Shown here piece by piece: positions 22,955 to 31,267 of a DNA stretch of 41,038 nucleotides. The stretch comes from CAYNGH01 sp964396845. Lineage in GTDB: Bacteria; Vulcanimicrobiota; JAJTBE01; CAYNGH01. The notes beneath the pieces were generated by a model. The model was given only the letters and a program-made list of their open reading frames with translations, was not told where the DNA came from and searched no databases. The stretch spans positions 1-41,038 of the forward strand of contig CAYNGH010000013.1 of assembly GCA_964396845.1 (NCBI GenBank), written 5' to 3'. The stretch's first letter is position 1. Every line of letters starts with the position of its first letter. The translations under genes were made by a program, and so were the position numbers.

Positions 22955-24179
22955 CCAGCCAGACAGGCTTTATACCCTGACTTTCCTGATGATGACATTT
23001 ATGAACTTTCTGTTGCTCACTGGTGACGGCCTTTATGTGCTGTTTCCTCTTCAGCTGGAATCCTTCGGCTTTCGGGAAACCCAGGTGGGTCTGGTAATGA
23101 GTTTTTATTTTGTTTCCGGCATGATTGCCCGATTCCTGGGAGGGCCTCTCATCGATCAGCTGGGACGGCGGTATTGCGCAAGAATGGGGATCCTCATATC
23201 CATGCTTTGCCTGATCCTGTATTTCCTGCCGGAAACGATTCTTCTGCCCCATAACATTTATGGCATCATTTATTTTATAATATTGCGGGCGCTTCACGGC
23301 CTGGGGCATGGGATTTATTTCACCTCGGTTTTTACTTGGGCAGCGGATTATGCTCCCAAGGGTCGGATGGCCGAATCAATCGGTGTTTTCGGCATATCCG
23401 GTTTGCTGACCATCTCATCAGGTTCTTTTCTGGGAGAATGGATTCTGAAGCTGTATAATAATGACTTCGTGTATATTTTTCTGGCCCATTTTATTCTTGC
23501 CCTGACGGGATATATTCTCTCCCGGTTTATGAAGGATGTTCACTCCGGCACCGACAGAACAGTAAAGCAGGGCATTGCTGTTCATATAAAAAAACCGCCG
23601 TTCCTCAGGGCTTCCCTGGCAGCAGCTCTTTTCGGCATGGGCATGTCCGGAGTGTTCACTTTTATGGCTCCATATACCAGGTTTATTGGAATTGGCGATG
23701 TATCATACTTTTTTACAGCCTATGCTGCCTCAGCGGTGATATTCAGGCTTCTGTCCCGGAAATTCGGAGATAGACTTGACAGGAGGGCCACTCTGGTGCC
23801 GGGCTTCCTGTTGCAGGCCACCGGCCTCTCTTTTGTTTATATGGCGAACACCCAGGGAAGCATTATGATACTCGGCATTATTCTGGGTTGCGCCCATGGG
23901 ATCCTGTTCCCTCCCCTGTCAACCCTGATGCTGGATGCAGTAGGTCAGGAAAGTCGCGGGACCGGGACAGGACTGTTTAATGCTTCCATGGACATCGGAA
24001 ACATGTCCGGGGCATATATGGCAGGGGCAATGGCTGATTTCTGGGGATTCGGAGCAATGTACTGTGCTCTGGGGATGCTGATAATCCTCGGGTTAATAAT
24101 ATTTTACCTGACAGCAGGGCCCGATGGAAACAGAAGCCTCCCGGATATGTCCCGGCAAGAAGGGGTTCAATCAACATAA
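22938..24179 (+). CDS. Major facilitator superfamily transporter (12 helices)
   Basis: A 413-residue permease with about 12 hydrophobic segments. The MFS loop 2-3 motif is GGPLIDQLGRRYCARMG, with a second-half counterpart RKFGDRLDRRATLVPG. FLRALHGLGHGIYFTS in helix 4 and the overall layout suit drug-efflux or sugar-efflux MFS groups; the substrate cannot be read. The ATG at 22938 follows a TTG in the same frame at 22935. Overlap with vanZ-like suggests co-transcription. Confidence 0.88.
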   Translation: MNHQSNQPDRLYTLTFLMMTFMNFLLLTGDGLYVLFPLQLESFGFRETQVGLVMSFYFVSGMIARFLGGPLIDQLGRRYCARMGILISMLCLILYFLPETILLPHNIYGIIYFIILRALHGLGHGIYFTSVFTWAADYAPKGRMAESIGVFGISGLLTISSGSFLGEWILKLYNNDFVYIFLAHFILALTGYILSRFMKDVHSGTDRTVKQGIAVHIKKPPFLRASLAAALFGMGMSGVFTFMAPYTRFIGIGDVSYFFTAYAASAVIFRLLSRKFGDRLDRRATLVPGFLLQATGLSFVYMANTQGSIMILGIILGCAHGILFPPLSTLMLDAVGQESRGTGTGLFNASMDIGNMSGAYMAGAMADFWGFGAMYCALGMLIILGLIIFYLTAGPDGNRSLPDMSRQEGVQST

Positions 24180-24281
24180 ACACCATCCCATCCCATGCAA
24201 TGGTGACAGATTAAGAGTGCCACAATGAAAATAAAATCGATAATTCTGCTATCCGGCTCTTTTAAAGGAGATAATATCCCC

Positions 24282-24320
24282 CTGCAAGAAAAAATTTTAT
24301 CATGTCGGTTTTTCCTGCAG
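24282..24320. repeat. Imperfect inverted repeat upstream of the phosphatase gene
   Basis: CTGCAAGAAAAA and TTTTTCCTGCAG match at 11 of 12 positions across a 15-base spacer, with flanking CCC/GGG extending the stem around a single-base bulge. It lies 44 bases before the SpoIIE-type gene and could be a leader hairpin or terminator of the MFS unit; no T-tract follows. Confidence 0.3.
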
Positions 24321-24363
24321 AGGGTCTTATTCCCCCAGGAAACACATCCATGTCAATGATGAA

Positions 24364-26277
24364 ATGAATCGAAATGTCGGGGGTCAGTTGAAGCTGAACT
24401 TGAAAACAAAAATGATCCTGTGGATATGGGGCGCATCGGCCTTAATCCTTTTTTCACTGCTCCTGTCCCATTTTTATTATTCAAGGGACCTGCTTTGTTC
24501 ATCAATAAAAGAAAATGCTGCAAACATGGCCCGATATTATGACGAGAAATTTCAGAAGCATTTTATCCGGACAGAGATGGTCCCTAAAATGACCGCAGAT
24601 TATCTGGTTGCCTGCCGGGATCTCAAGGATGAAGACCTGAGGGTTTACCTTGAAAAGGTTCTCCAGTCGAATCCCCTGGTTTTTGGTGCCGCCATTGCAT
24701 TTGAGCCAGATGAATCCCGGCGTTTCGCTCCTTATTGTTACCGGGAAGGCAACAATATCCTCTATCGTCCCCTGGACCAGGCAGAAGGATATGACTATGA
24801 GAACAGGGACTGGTTCCGGGGACCTCTCCGGGAAGGCCGGCCCCGATGGTCAGAGCCTTACCTTGACCGGGGCGGTGGCAATGTCATGATGACCACTTAT
24901 TCGGTTCCTTTTTACCGGGATGATGGCCCTTCCGGGGTTGCCACCGGTGATCTCTCCCTGGAGTATCTCGCCGGCAGAATAAACCGGGTCAGGCTGTATA
25001 AGACCGGCTATGGTTTCATGGTCAGTCCCGAGGGTCGCTTTCTTTCATATCCCCATAAGGATCAGCTCATATCGGGGAAGATTCAGGATCTGAACCGTCA
25101 ACTAACTGAATCGATTTTCTCCGGGGGCGGGGGTTTCGTGGAAGCTCCAGATCCCCTGAAGGGCCGGAAGTCATGGATATTTTACGAAGATGTTGGAGAT
25201 ACGGGGTTCGTGGTGGCTTTTGTATATCCCGAGGATGAAGTTCTCCAGGAAGTGCGGGTTCTGCAAAGGAGCACTCTGATTGCAGGAATCATCGGCCTTT
25301 GCGGGCTTCTGGTGCTGATTATTCTTATCGCCGATTCCATAACCGGGCCTTTGTCCCGCCTGATAAATGGGGTATCCATAGTGGCCACCGGCGACCTTGA
25401 TCACAGGATTCCTATGGATACCTCCACCCATGAGGTGATTCTGCTGGGTGAATCCATAAACCAGATGACCGGGGATCTGAAGATGCACATAAACAAGATT
25501 CGCTCCATCACTGAAGAAAAAGAAAGGATCTCCCGGGAGCTATCTCTGGCCCGGGAAATCCAGATGGCGGCAAGTCCCCGGAATTTTCAGGATCTTCCTG
25601 CCAGGGGAGGTTTGATAATATATGCATCCCTGATTCCTGCACTGGAAGTGGGAGGGGATTTTTATGATTTCTTCGCTCTTGATGACAACCGCATCGGTAT
25701 TGTCATAGGCGATGCATCGGGAAAGGGAATCCCCGCAGCCCTGTTTGTGACAAGGAGTATGGCCTATCTCCGATCTTCTGCCCTGGCAGGGCTGAACCCG
25801 GGAGAATGCCTGGAGTCGGTGAACCGTCTTCTTTGCTCCGATGACAACCTTTCAATGTTTGTCACTCTGTTTTACGGTATTCTGGACCCCTCCACCGGCA
25901 GTCTGGAATATTGCAACGGAGGCCATATGCCTCCATTCATAACCAAAGAAGATGGCGAGGTTGCCTTTCTTGCTGAGCGGGGTGGCCTGGTGCCGGGAGT
26001 CATGGAATCAGCCTGTTACAGGGCCAGTGCTGTCAAAGGAGTGACGGGGATTTTTCTTTATACTGACGGAGTGACCGATGCTGAAAACTCCCGGGGAGAA
26101 ATGTTTTCCAATACCCGGTTGCAAAAGGTCCTGGGGGAGATAAAATTTGACAATCCCCGAATCCTAATCAATCATGTGAGCCAGGCCCTGAAAGACTTCT
26201 GCGGTGATGGGCCTCAGTCGGATGACATCACCATGCTGGCTGTTGCCTGTGGCCGGGGAGGTGAAGATCATGGCTGA
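24364..26277 (+). CDS. Membrane sensor PP2C-type (SpoIIE/RsbU) phosphatase
   Basis: A 637-residue sensor phosphatase. A first membrane helix (17-37) and a second (about 305-327) bracket a Cache-like extracytoplasmic domain (DWFRGPLREGRPRWSEPYLD, then MMTTYSVPFY and GFMVSPEGRFLSYP). A HAMP linker (about 327-380) and a coiled segment (SITEEKERISRELSLAREIQ) lead to the SpoIIE/PP2C domain (about 400-635) with metal aspartates in VGGDFYDFF, GDASGKGIPAALF, YTDGVTDAEN and SDDITML. It should dephosphorylate a STAS anti-anti-sigma factor. It overlaps the RsbW-like gene by eight bases. No clear ribosome-binding site precedes the ATG. Confidence 0.92.
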   Translation: MNRNVGGQLKLNLKTKMILWIWGASALILFSLLLSHFYYSRDLLCSSIKENAANMARYYDEKFQKHFIRTEMVPKMTADYLVACRDLKDEDLRVYLEKVLQSNPLVFGAAIAFEPDESRRFAPYCYREGNNILYRPLDQAEGYDYENRDWFRGPLREGRPRWSEPYLDRGGGNVMMTTYSVPFYRDDGPSGVATGDLSLEYLAGRINRVRLYKTGYGFMVSPEGRFLSYPHKDQLISGKIQDLNRQLTESIFSGGGGFVEAPDPLKGRKSWIFYEDVGDTGFVVAFVYPEDEVLQEVRVLQRSTLIAGIIGLCGLLVLIILIADSITGPLSRLINGVSIVATGDLDHRIPMDTSTHEVILLGESINQMTGDLKMHINKIRSITEEKERISRELSLAREIQMAASPRNFQDLPARGGLIIYASLIPALEVGGDFYDFFALDDNRIGIVIGDASGKGIPAALFVTRSMAYLRSSALAGLNPGECLESVNRLLCSDDNLSMFVTLFYGILDPSTGSLEYCNGGHMPPFITKEDGEVAFLAERGGLVPGVMESACYRASAVKGVTGIFLYTDGVTDAENSRGEMFSNTRLQKVLGEIKFDNPRILINHVSQALKDFCGDGPQSDDITMLAVACGRGGEDHG

Positions 26278-26689
26278 AGAACCGGTATTGTGGGAGTTTC
26301 AGAACTCTCCCCGCTGGTCTGACGGGCTGGATGGTTTCATCTCCCGTCTTGAAAAGAGTTTTTCTCTCAAGGACAGGGACCTTATGGAAGTCCGGCTGAT
26401 TATTGAAGAGATGCTGGTAAACATCACCACCCATGGAAACTGCCGACAGGTTCGGTTGATGGCCGGCCCCGCCGACGGGGAAAGTATGATTGAAATACAG
26501 GTGATGGACGACGGCATCCCTTTCAATCCTCTAAATCATCCACCGGCGGATCTGGAGAAACCCCTCGAAGAACGGCAACCGGGTGGGATGGGGATTCACC
26601 TTGTACGGAGCCTGGCCGGGGATATGACTTATCACCGCAGGGAGCCATGGAATGTTGTAACTCTCAGGAAAAATTTGTCGGACAGGTAA
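26270..26689 (+). CDS. RsbW-like serine kinase / anti-sigma factor (HATPase_c_2)
   Basis: A 139-residue GHKL ATPase. The N box has Glu47, Asn51 and His55 (EEMLVNITTHG), the G1 box is DDGIPF (80-85) and the G2 box is GGMGIHLVR (105-113). Such proteins phosphorylate STAS partners and bind sigma factors or other targets. The ATG at 26270 lies within the end of the phosphatase gene and has GGGGAGGTGA upstream. A SpoIIE phosphatase and RsbW-like kinase side by side give the two opposing activities of a partner switch. The STAS protein at 30813 is a possible substrate but is about 4 kb away and in a separate unit. Confidence 0.9.
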   Translation: MAEEPVLWEFQNSPRWSDGLDGFISRLEKSFSLKDRDLMEVRLIIEEMLVNITTHGNCRQVRLMAGPADGESMIEIQVMDDGIPFNPLNHPPADLEKPLEERQPGGMGIHLVRSLAGDMTYHRREPWNVVTLRKNLSDR

Positions 26690-26811
26690 AAACCCCGGAA
26701 AGGTTGAAACAGGGCAGTATATGTGTTAACTCAGCCTGATCTTTAAAGATGTTTTTGCATTGTGGGCCTGGTAAAATCGATACTCTCATAAAATTCGCCT
26801 GTGGAGGAAAA

Positions 26812-28185
26812 ATGGACCTGATCATTAAGAACTGCCGTATTATCACCGGCGACGGAGTCACCGACATTCCCCGGGGCGCGGTATTTATCCGGGGTGGCCG
26901 GATTGAAGGGGTGGAACCCTTGAAAGACTGCAGGGAAATCTCCGCCGGGTCAAAGGTGATTGATGCATCAGGCCTGCTACTCTCCCCCGGTGTGATAAAC
27001 GGCCATTGTCATGGCTGTACCACCGGCCCTCTGTTCCCCAGCGGTTCAAGGCCCCTTACCCTCCAAAAAGCCATCTCCAATGCACGGTTTATGCTCCGGC
27101 AGGGAGTGACAAGTCTGGTGAATCTCTGCGGTCTGGGGGACATGGATGACATTGTTGAGGTGGCCAGGCAGGTTCCTGTAAACATTATGACCGGCACCTG
27201 TCATTTGCCTTCAGCGCTGATCTCGGCACGGATGGTTGACGGACATGGGCTTTCAAAAACCGGGGGCCCGGACAATGACAATGTTGAAACCATGTTGTCC
27301 CGGGGCGCCGTCGCCATCGGCGAGATGGGAAGCGGTGCATCCCTGGGAGGCGGTGTCACCGAATATAAATACATCCCCGGAGCAGTAAGGGAATCAACGG
27401 GTATCGTTATATCCCCGGCAGATGCCCGGGAAATAAAAGAAGCGGTGGTGGGCAGGAAAGTTGTTCCCGGTGTGGCGGATAAAGGTCAGTTGAAGGAAAT
27501 AATGGATCGGCTGGGGCTGTCCGGCAGGATAAATATCCATCAGTTGATAGAAACAGTAGAGAAAATTGCTCTGGAGCCTGTTTCTGTTTCCCTGGACAGT
27601 TTTGACGAGGCATTTGAAGTTGCCCAGAAAACCGGTGTCACAGCAGTCTTTCACAACTCCATCGTATCCGCCCCAAGGCTTCTGGACCTTTGCCACAGAT
27701 ATGAGAACCGAAGTTTCACCGTGGTGGCGGGACACAGCAATCATCCGTCCTTTACTCCCCAAGAGGCGGTGGAATATGCCCGGGAACTGCGCCGGGCAGG
27801 TGCGGTGATTGATATTTCCACCCTGGATTGCATCACAACACGGTGGATGAACGGCCCTGACAACATTGAAGCTCTGGCCCGGGAAGGCTTGATTGACACT
27901 ATTTCCACCGATTACGGCGGTGGTCACTGGGACGGCATACTGGAGGGAGTTCATTTTCTTGTGAACCGGGGATACTCCAGCCTTGCCCAGGCTGTGGCCA
28001 TGGCCACGGGAAACGTTGCCGGAGCTTTACCAATGGCGGCCCCCGAAAGGGGATATATCAGAAAGAGTATGATTGCTGATATGGTGCTGACGGATCCCTT
28101 CAATCCGGGCCGGGTCGAGATGGTATTCGTCGGGGGGAAGACGGTTTACGACGCCTCCCGGGGTATATCGCCACGGGCCTGTTGA
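26812..28185 (+). CDS. Amidohydrolase-superfamily metal-dependent hydrolase
   Basis: A 457-residue TIM-barrel hydrolase. The first metal site is NGHCHG (His65, His67), after the small beta domain with IDASGLLLSPG. Further blocks are IGEMGSGASLGGG, VTAVFHNSIVSAP, VAGHSNHPSF and, near the end, STDYGGGHWDG with the catalytic Asp. The chain closes with the FVGGKTVYD strand common to D-aminoacylase, dihydropyrimidinase and imidazolonepropionase relatives. The substrate is unclear. The ATG at 26812 has GGAGG upstream. Its last 40 bases overlap the end of the leftward MFS gene. Confidence 0.82.
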   Translation: MDLIIKNCRIITGDGVTDIPRGAVFIRGGRIEGVEPLKDCREISAGSKVIDASGLLLSPGVINGHCHGCTTGPLFPSGSRPLTLQKAISNARFMLRQGVTSLVNLCGLGDMDDIVEVARQVPVNIMTGTCHLPSALISARMVDGHGLSKTGGPDNDNVETMLSRGAVAIGEMGSGASLGGGVTEYKYIPGAVRESTGIVISPADAREIKEAVVGRKVVPGVADKGQLKEIMDRLGLSGRINIHQLIETVEKIALEPVSVSLDSFDEAFEVAQKTGVTAVFHNSIVSAPRLLDLCHRYENRSFTVVAGHSNHPSFTPQEAVEYARELRRAGAVIDISTLDCITTRWMNGPDNIEALAREGLIDTISTDYGGGHWDGILEGVHFLVNRGYSSLAQAVAMATGNVAGALPMAAPERGYIRKSMIADMVLTDPFNPGRVEMVFVGGKTVYDASRGISPRAC

Positions 28186-29597
28186 TCCCGGCTCCTGCCC
28201 AGGAGAGAGAAGACCAGGGATACGATGCAGAAGATTCCTCCCAGATAATAGGCCTTCACAAAAGCTGATCCCAGAATCACCCGGTCGTGGCTCATATCAC
28301 CGGTACACCCGGGGACAAAGCTGTTGAAGATCATCTCGAAAATCACAACCCCTGCAACAAGGCTCATATATATCCCCATGCGGAAAAGACCCGACACCAC
28401 GCCATGTTTGCCCCGGGGCGCCATACCCAGCACCAGGTTGTTGTTGGATGGAATAAACAGGGCGTAAGCTACTCCCAGGGCAACAAGAAAAACAATCACC
28501 GGTATCAGCTGACCGGTTTTCAGAGTTAGAGCAAACCACCCGGAGGCCACGGCGCCGATTACCATGGCCCATGTACACAACAGCCGGGGGCTGACCCGGT
28601 CGGAAAGCTTCCCGGCATAGAGGCTCCCCGCCATGAATGTCGCCGCGTAAACCAGTATCACCAGCCCCGCAACCTGGGGCTTGAGGCCAAGGAACCGCTC
28701 CAGGTAGAAGGGCATCAGAAAGTTGCTCCCCGACTGAAAAGCCACCGCAAAACAACTGGCCAGGTTGCCGAAGGTAAAAGCCCTGTCCCGGAAAAGCCCA
28801 AGGTCCATCAGGGGATGAAGGGTTTTCATCTCCCACAGCAAAAAGAATATCAACAGAAACAGGCCCCCGAAAAATGTTGTGAGGATAATCGGTGATGTCC
28901 ATCCCATTTTGTTGCCCATATTCAGGGAGTATATAAGGGTTGAAAATCCCGTGAACACCGACACTGCGCCGATACTGTCAAATTTATCCCGGGGTTGATC
29001 TCCCGGCCCCGGAGAGTCCGACGGGATGGCATCGTGGCAGTACCATATGGCCAGAAGACCCGTGGGAATGTTGATAAGAAAAATCCAATGCCAGGAAGCA
29101 TAACCAGTGATTATCCCCCCCAGGGGAGTTCCAAGGATTATCCCCAGGGCTGCTGCGGTGGAGTAATATCCGAAGGCGGTTCCCCTCTGGCCTGGAGGCA
29201 GAAATCTGGGGATCATTGCCGGGGCCATTCCCAGAAGCATGGATCCGCCGACTCCCTGGAGGAACCGGGACAGGACAAGCATGTATATCCCTGTTGACAG
29301 CCCGCACAGCAATGACGAGAAGGTAAAAATCCAGAAGCCCGTTACGAACACCCTCTTGAGGCCGATTCGATCCCCCAGACGGCCAAATATCAGCAGAGTG
29401 CCGGTAACCGCCAGCAGGTAAGCCAGCACCACCCATGATATTTTGTCAGTTCCCACACCGAAATGCCGGGATATGGTAGGGAGAGATATGTTGACAATAT
29501 AAGTGTCCAGGGACACCATGAAAGAAACAAAGGCGATGCTGAAAATAATCCTGAAGTTTGATTCTGTTGCGGGTTTTGACCTGGCGTCTTCTCTCAT
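28146..29597 (-). CDS. Drug-efflux MFS transporter, EmrB/QacA (DHA2) type
   Basis: A 483-residue permease with about 14 hydrophobic segments. Features are SLDTYIVNISLPTISRHF in helix 1 (D-x-x-I-V-N typical of DHA2), FGRLGDRIGLKRVFVTG (loop 2-3 motif) and LQGVGGSMLLGMAPAMI (motif C-like helix), ending in a charged tail. Its start overlaps the opine dehydrogenase stop (TGATG), so translation is coupled. It may export the product of that dehydrogenase; this is inferred from context. The 3' end overlaps the convergent amidohydrolase by 40 bases. Confidence 0.9.
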   Translation of the reverse strand: MREDARSKPATESNFRIIFSIAFVSFMVSLDTYIVNISLPTISRHFGVGTDKISWVVLAYLLAVTGTLLIFGRLGDRIGLKRVFVTGFWIFTFSSLLCGLSTGIYMLVLSRFLQGVGGSMLLGMAPAMIPRFLPPGQRGTAFGYYSTAAALGIILGTPLGGIITGYASWHWIFLINIPTGLLAIWYCHDAIPSDSPGPGDQPRDKFDSIGAVSVFTGFSTLIYSLNMGNKMGWTSPIILTTFFGGLFLLIFFLLWEMKTLHPLMDLGLFRDRAFTFGNLASCFAVAFQSGSNFLMPFYLERFLGLKPQVAGLVILVYAATFMAGSLYAGKLSDRVSPRLLCTWAMVIGAVASGWFALTLKTGQLIPVIVFLVALGVAYALFIPSNNNLVLGMAPRGKHGVVSGLFRMGIYMSLVAGVVIFEMIFNSFVPGCTGDMSHDRVILGSAFVKAYYLGGIFCIVSLVFSLLGRSRDQQARGDIPREAS

Positions 29598-30694
29598 CAC
29601 TGGTTTCCCGTGGTCACGTAACGGATCAGCCCCTGGATATCCCTGGCATCGATTCCCATGGAAACAAGGTTTCTCCCGCATTCCCGGTAATCTATCCCGT
29701 TGGCCATTGACCCTAACTGGATGATGCAGTCGATACCCGGGGTTTTTATCCCTGCCACCCTGGCGATGGATGCGGTGGGAACCAGGCTGTATGGGATCTC
29801 CTCGGATATATACCGGTGGTTCAGATTGTCAGGAGAAAACTGAATCTTGTAGGCATCCACCGTCATCACCGTTTCATATGCATTTTTACCTCGGATTCCG
29901 TATATCAGGTCATAGGTTTCAAGGAAGGACAGGGCCTCGCAATGGAGGGCCCTGGCCACGGAGATGCGCTCCCTGTCAACAGCCTCAATTGTCCGGCCCA
30001 CCGACGGGGTTATGTCGTAATGAGAATTGCGGTAAGGCCCCATCTGCTCAATACGACTGGCGTTCATCAGGGTGGTCACAGGGTGCAGGGTCATGCCGAT
30101 GTCATCAAGACTTGTCTGAAGGACGTTCTGGCAAGGGGCATATTGAGAAAAAAGTTCGTAGAGGGTCATCAAGGCCAGTGCAGTGCGGTTTGAGGGAAAA
30201 GCTGCGAACTGAAGCTCCGACTTGACTGCTTTGATTTTGACATGCCCCGGCCCCTGTATCTTGGCGGCATATAGCAGGGTATTGGTTTCGCCGATGGTGA
30301 CTTCTCCTTCCCGGCCAGCCTCTTTCATCATTTTATGAAATTCCATGGAGGCAAACTTCCCCGGATTAAAAACCACTATTTGCCCTTTTTGAGCGTATTT
30401 CACCATCTCTTTCATATAGCCCCTCTGGGCAAAGGCGGGGACTACAACCAGCACCACCTGCGCGCCGTCCAGGGCCTCGGCGATGTCGGTGGTGATGGTG
30501 TGAATCCTGGCAAGACCCGGTTCAATTCCCGAGGCTGTCTTCCCCTCCAGAAAAATTCCACCCAGTGCCCGGGTTATGTGAATGTTGGAGGCATGATCCG
30601 GCAGTGCTGCCAGTCGCACCTGATGACCGGTCAGAGTGAGATCTGCCGCCATAGCGTTTCCGCCATGTCCTGCGCCAAGAATGGCTACATTCAT
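29597..30694 (-). CDS. NAD/NADP-dependent octopine/nopaline dehydrogenase family protein
   Basis: A 365-residue oxidoreductase. The N-terminal Rossmann motif is ILGAGHGGNAMAADLTLTGH. Motifs of the opine dehydrogenase family follow: VVVPAFAQRGYM, GQIVVFNPGKFAS, TNTLLYAAKI, and in the helical C-terminal domain the NxxxHPVTTLMNAS segment with the catalytic His. Enzymes of this family reductively join an amino acid with a keto acid, or run the reverse. The ATG at 30694 has GGAGGAAG upstream. It is followed by a coupled exporter and divergent from the STAS gene, suggesting an opine-export unit, although degradation is equally possible. Confidence 0.83.
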   Translation of the reverse strand: MNVAILGAGHGGNAMAADLTLTGHQVRLAALPDHASNIHITRALGGIFLEGKTASGIEPGLARIHTITTDIAEALDGAQVVLVVVPAFAQRGYMKEMVKYAQKGQIVVFNPGKFASMEFHKMMKEAGREGEVTIGETNTLLYAAKIQGPGHVKIKAVKSELQFAAFPSNRTALALMTLYELFSQYAPCQNVLQTSLDDIGMTLHPVTTLMNASRIEQMGPYRNSHYDITPSVGRTIEAVDRERISVARALHCEALSFLETYDLIYGIRGKNAYETVMTVDAYKIQFSPDNLNHRYISEEIPYSLVPTASIARVAGIKTPGIDCIIQLGSMANGIDYRECGRNLVSMGIDARDIQGLIRYVTTGNQ

Positions 30695-30812
30695 AATACT
30701 TCCTCCAGAAATCAATGTTGAAATTCAGGGTTATTTCAAGTGAATTATTCATGTTTCTACGGCTGTGCAGGAAATCATTCACTAAAGGGAAAAAATCAGG
30801 AAAGAGGTGAAT

Positions 30813-31154
30813 ATGATGTGTGTTGAGATGAAAGTCATTGATGGAATACCGGTAATAAGCCTGAAGGGGCGAATCGATTTTAAAAACTCTGGAAAAGTGA
30901 CAGAAAAGATGGACAAGGCCGCCGATGAAGGAAGCCAGTTGGCGGTTGACTGCACTCATTTGGAATACATCAGCAGTTCCGGCCTCCGATCCATACTTTT
31001 GTTGATGAAGAAGATGAGCAAAATCGGCGGAAAGCTTGCCTTCTGGGGAATCAACCCCGACATCATGCAGGTTCTTGAGATGACCGGCATAAAGGATCTC
31101 ATGATCATCTGCAATAATCAGGACGAAGCAAAGGCAAAAATCACCGGTGAATAA
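30813..31154 (+). CDS. STAS-domain anti-sigma-factor antagonist
   Basis: A 113-residue SpoIIAA/RsbV-like protein. The pattern IPVISLKGRIDF, a hydrophobic strand ending AVDCTHL, and the YISSSGLRS loop (52-60) are diagnostic; a Ser in that loop is the phosphorylation site. It could be phosphorylated by the RsbW-like kinase at 26270 and dephosphorylated by the SpoIIE phosphatase at 24364, although it is not adjacent. The ATG at 30813 has GAGG five bases upstream; a GTG at 30807 and ATG at 30816 are possible alternatives. Confidence 0.92.
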   Translation: MMCVEMKVIDGIPVISLKGRIDFKNSGKVTEKMDKAADEGSQLAVDCTHLEYISSSGLRSILLLMKKMSKIGGKLAFWGINPDIMQVLEMTGIKDLMIICNNQDEAKAKITGE

Positions 31155-31212
31155 GCTCCCCTTCCTGCCGGGGATAACCTGTGCCGGGGTTTGTCATTCT
31201 TTTAAATAAAAA

Positions 31213-31249
31213 GCCCGCAGTTTTAATCCTGTTGAACAGAACTGCGGGC
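31213..31249 (-). terminator. Intrinsic terminator of the HExxH metallopeptidase gene
   Basis: GCCCGCAGTT and AACTGCGGGC form a 10-bp stem, and read leftward it is followed by TTTTTATTT. It begins 19 bases after the stop of the leftward gene ending at 31268. Confidence 0.85.
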
Positions 31250-31267
31250 GAGAATTATTGCCTGGTT

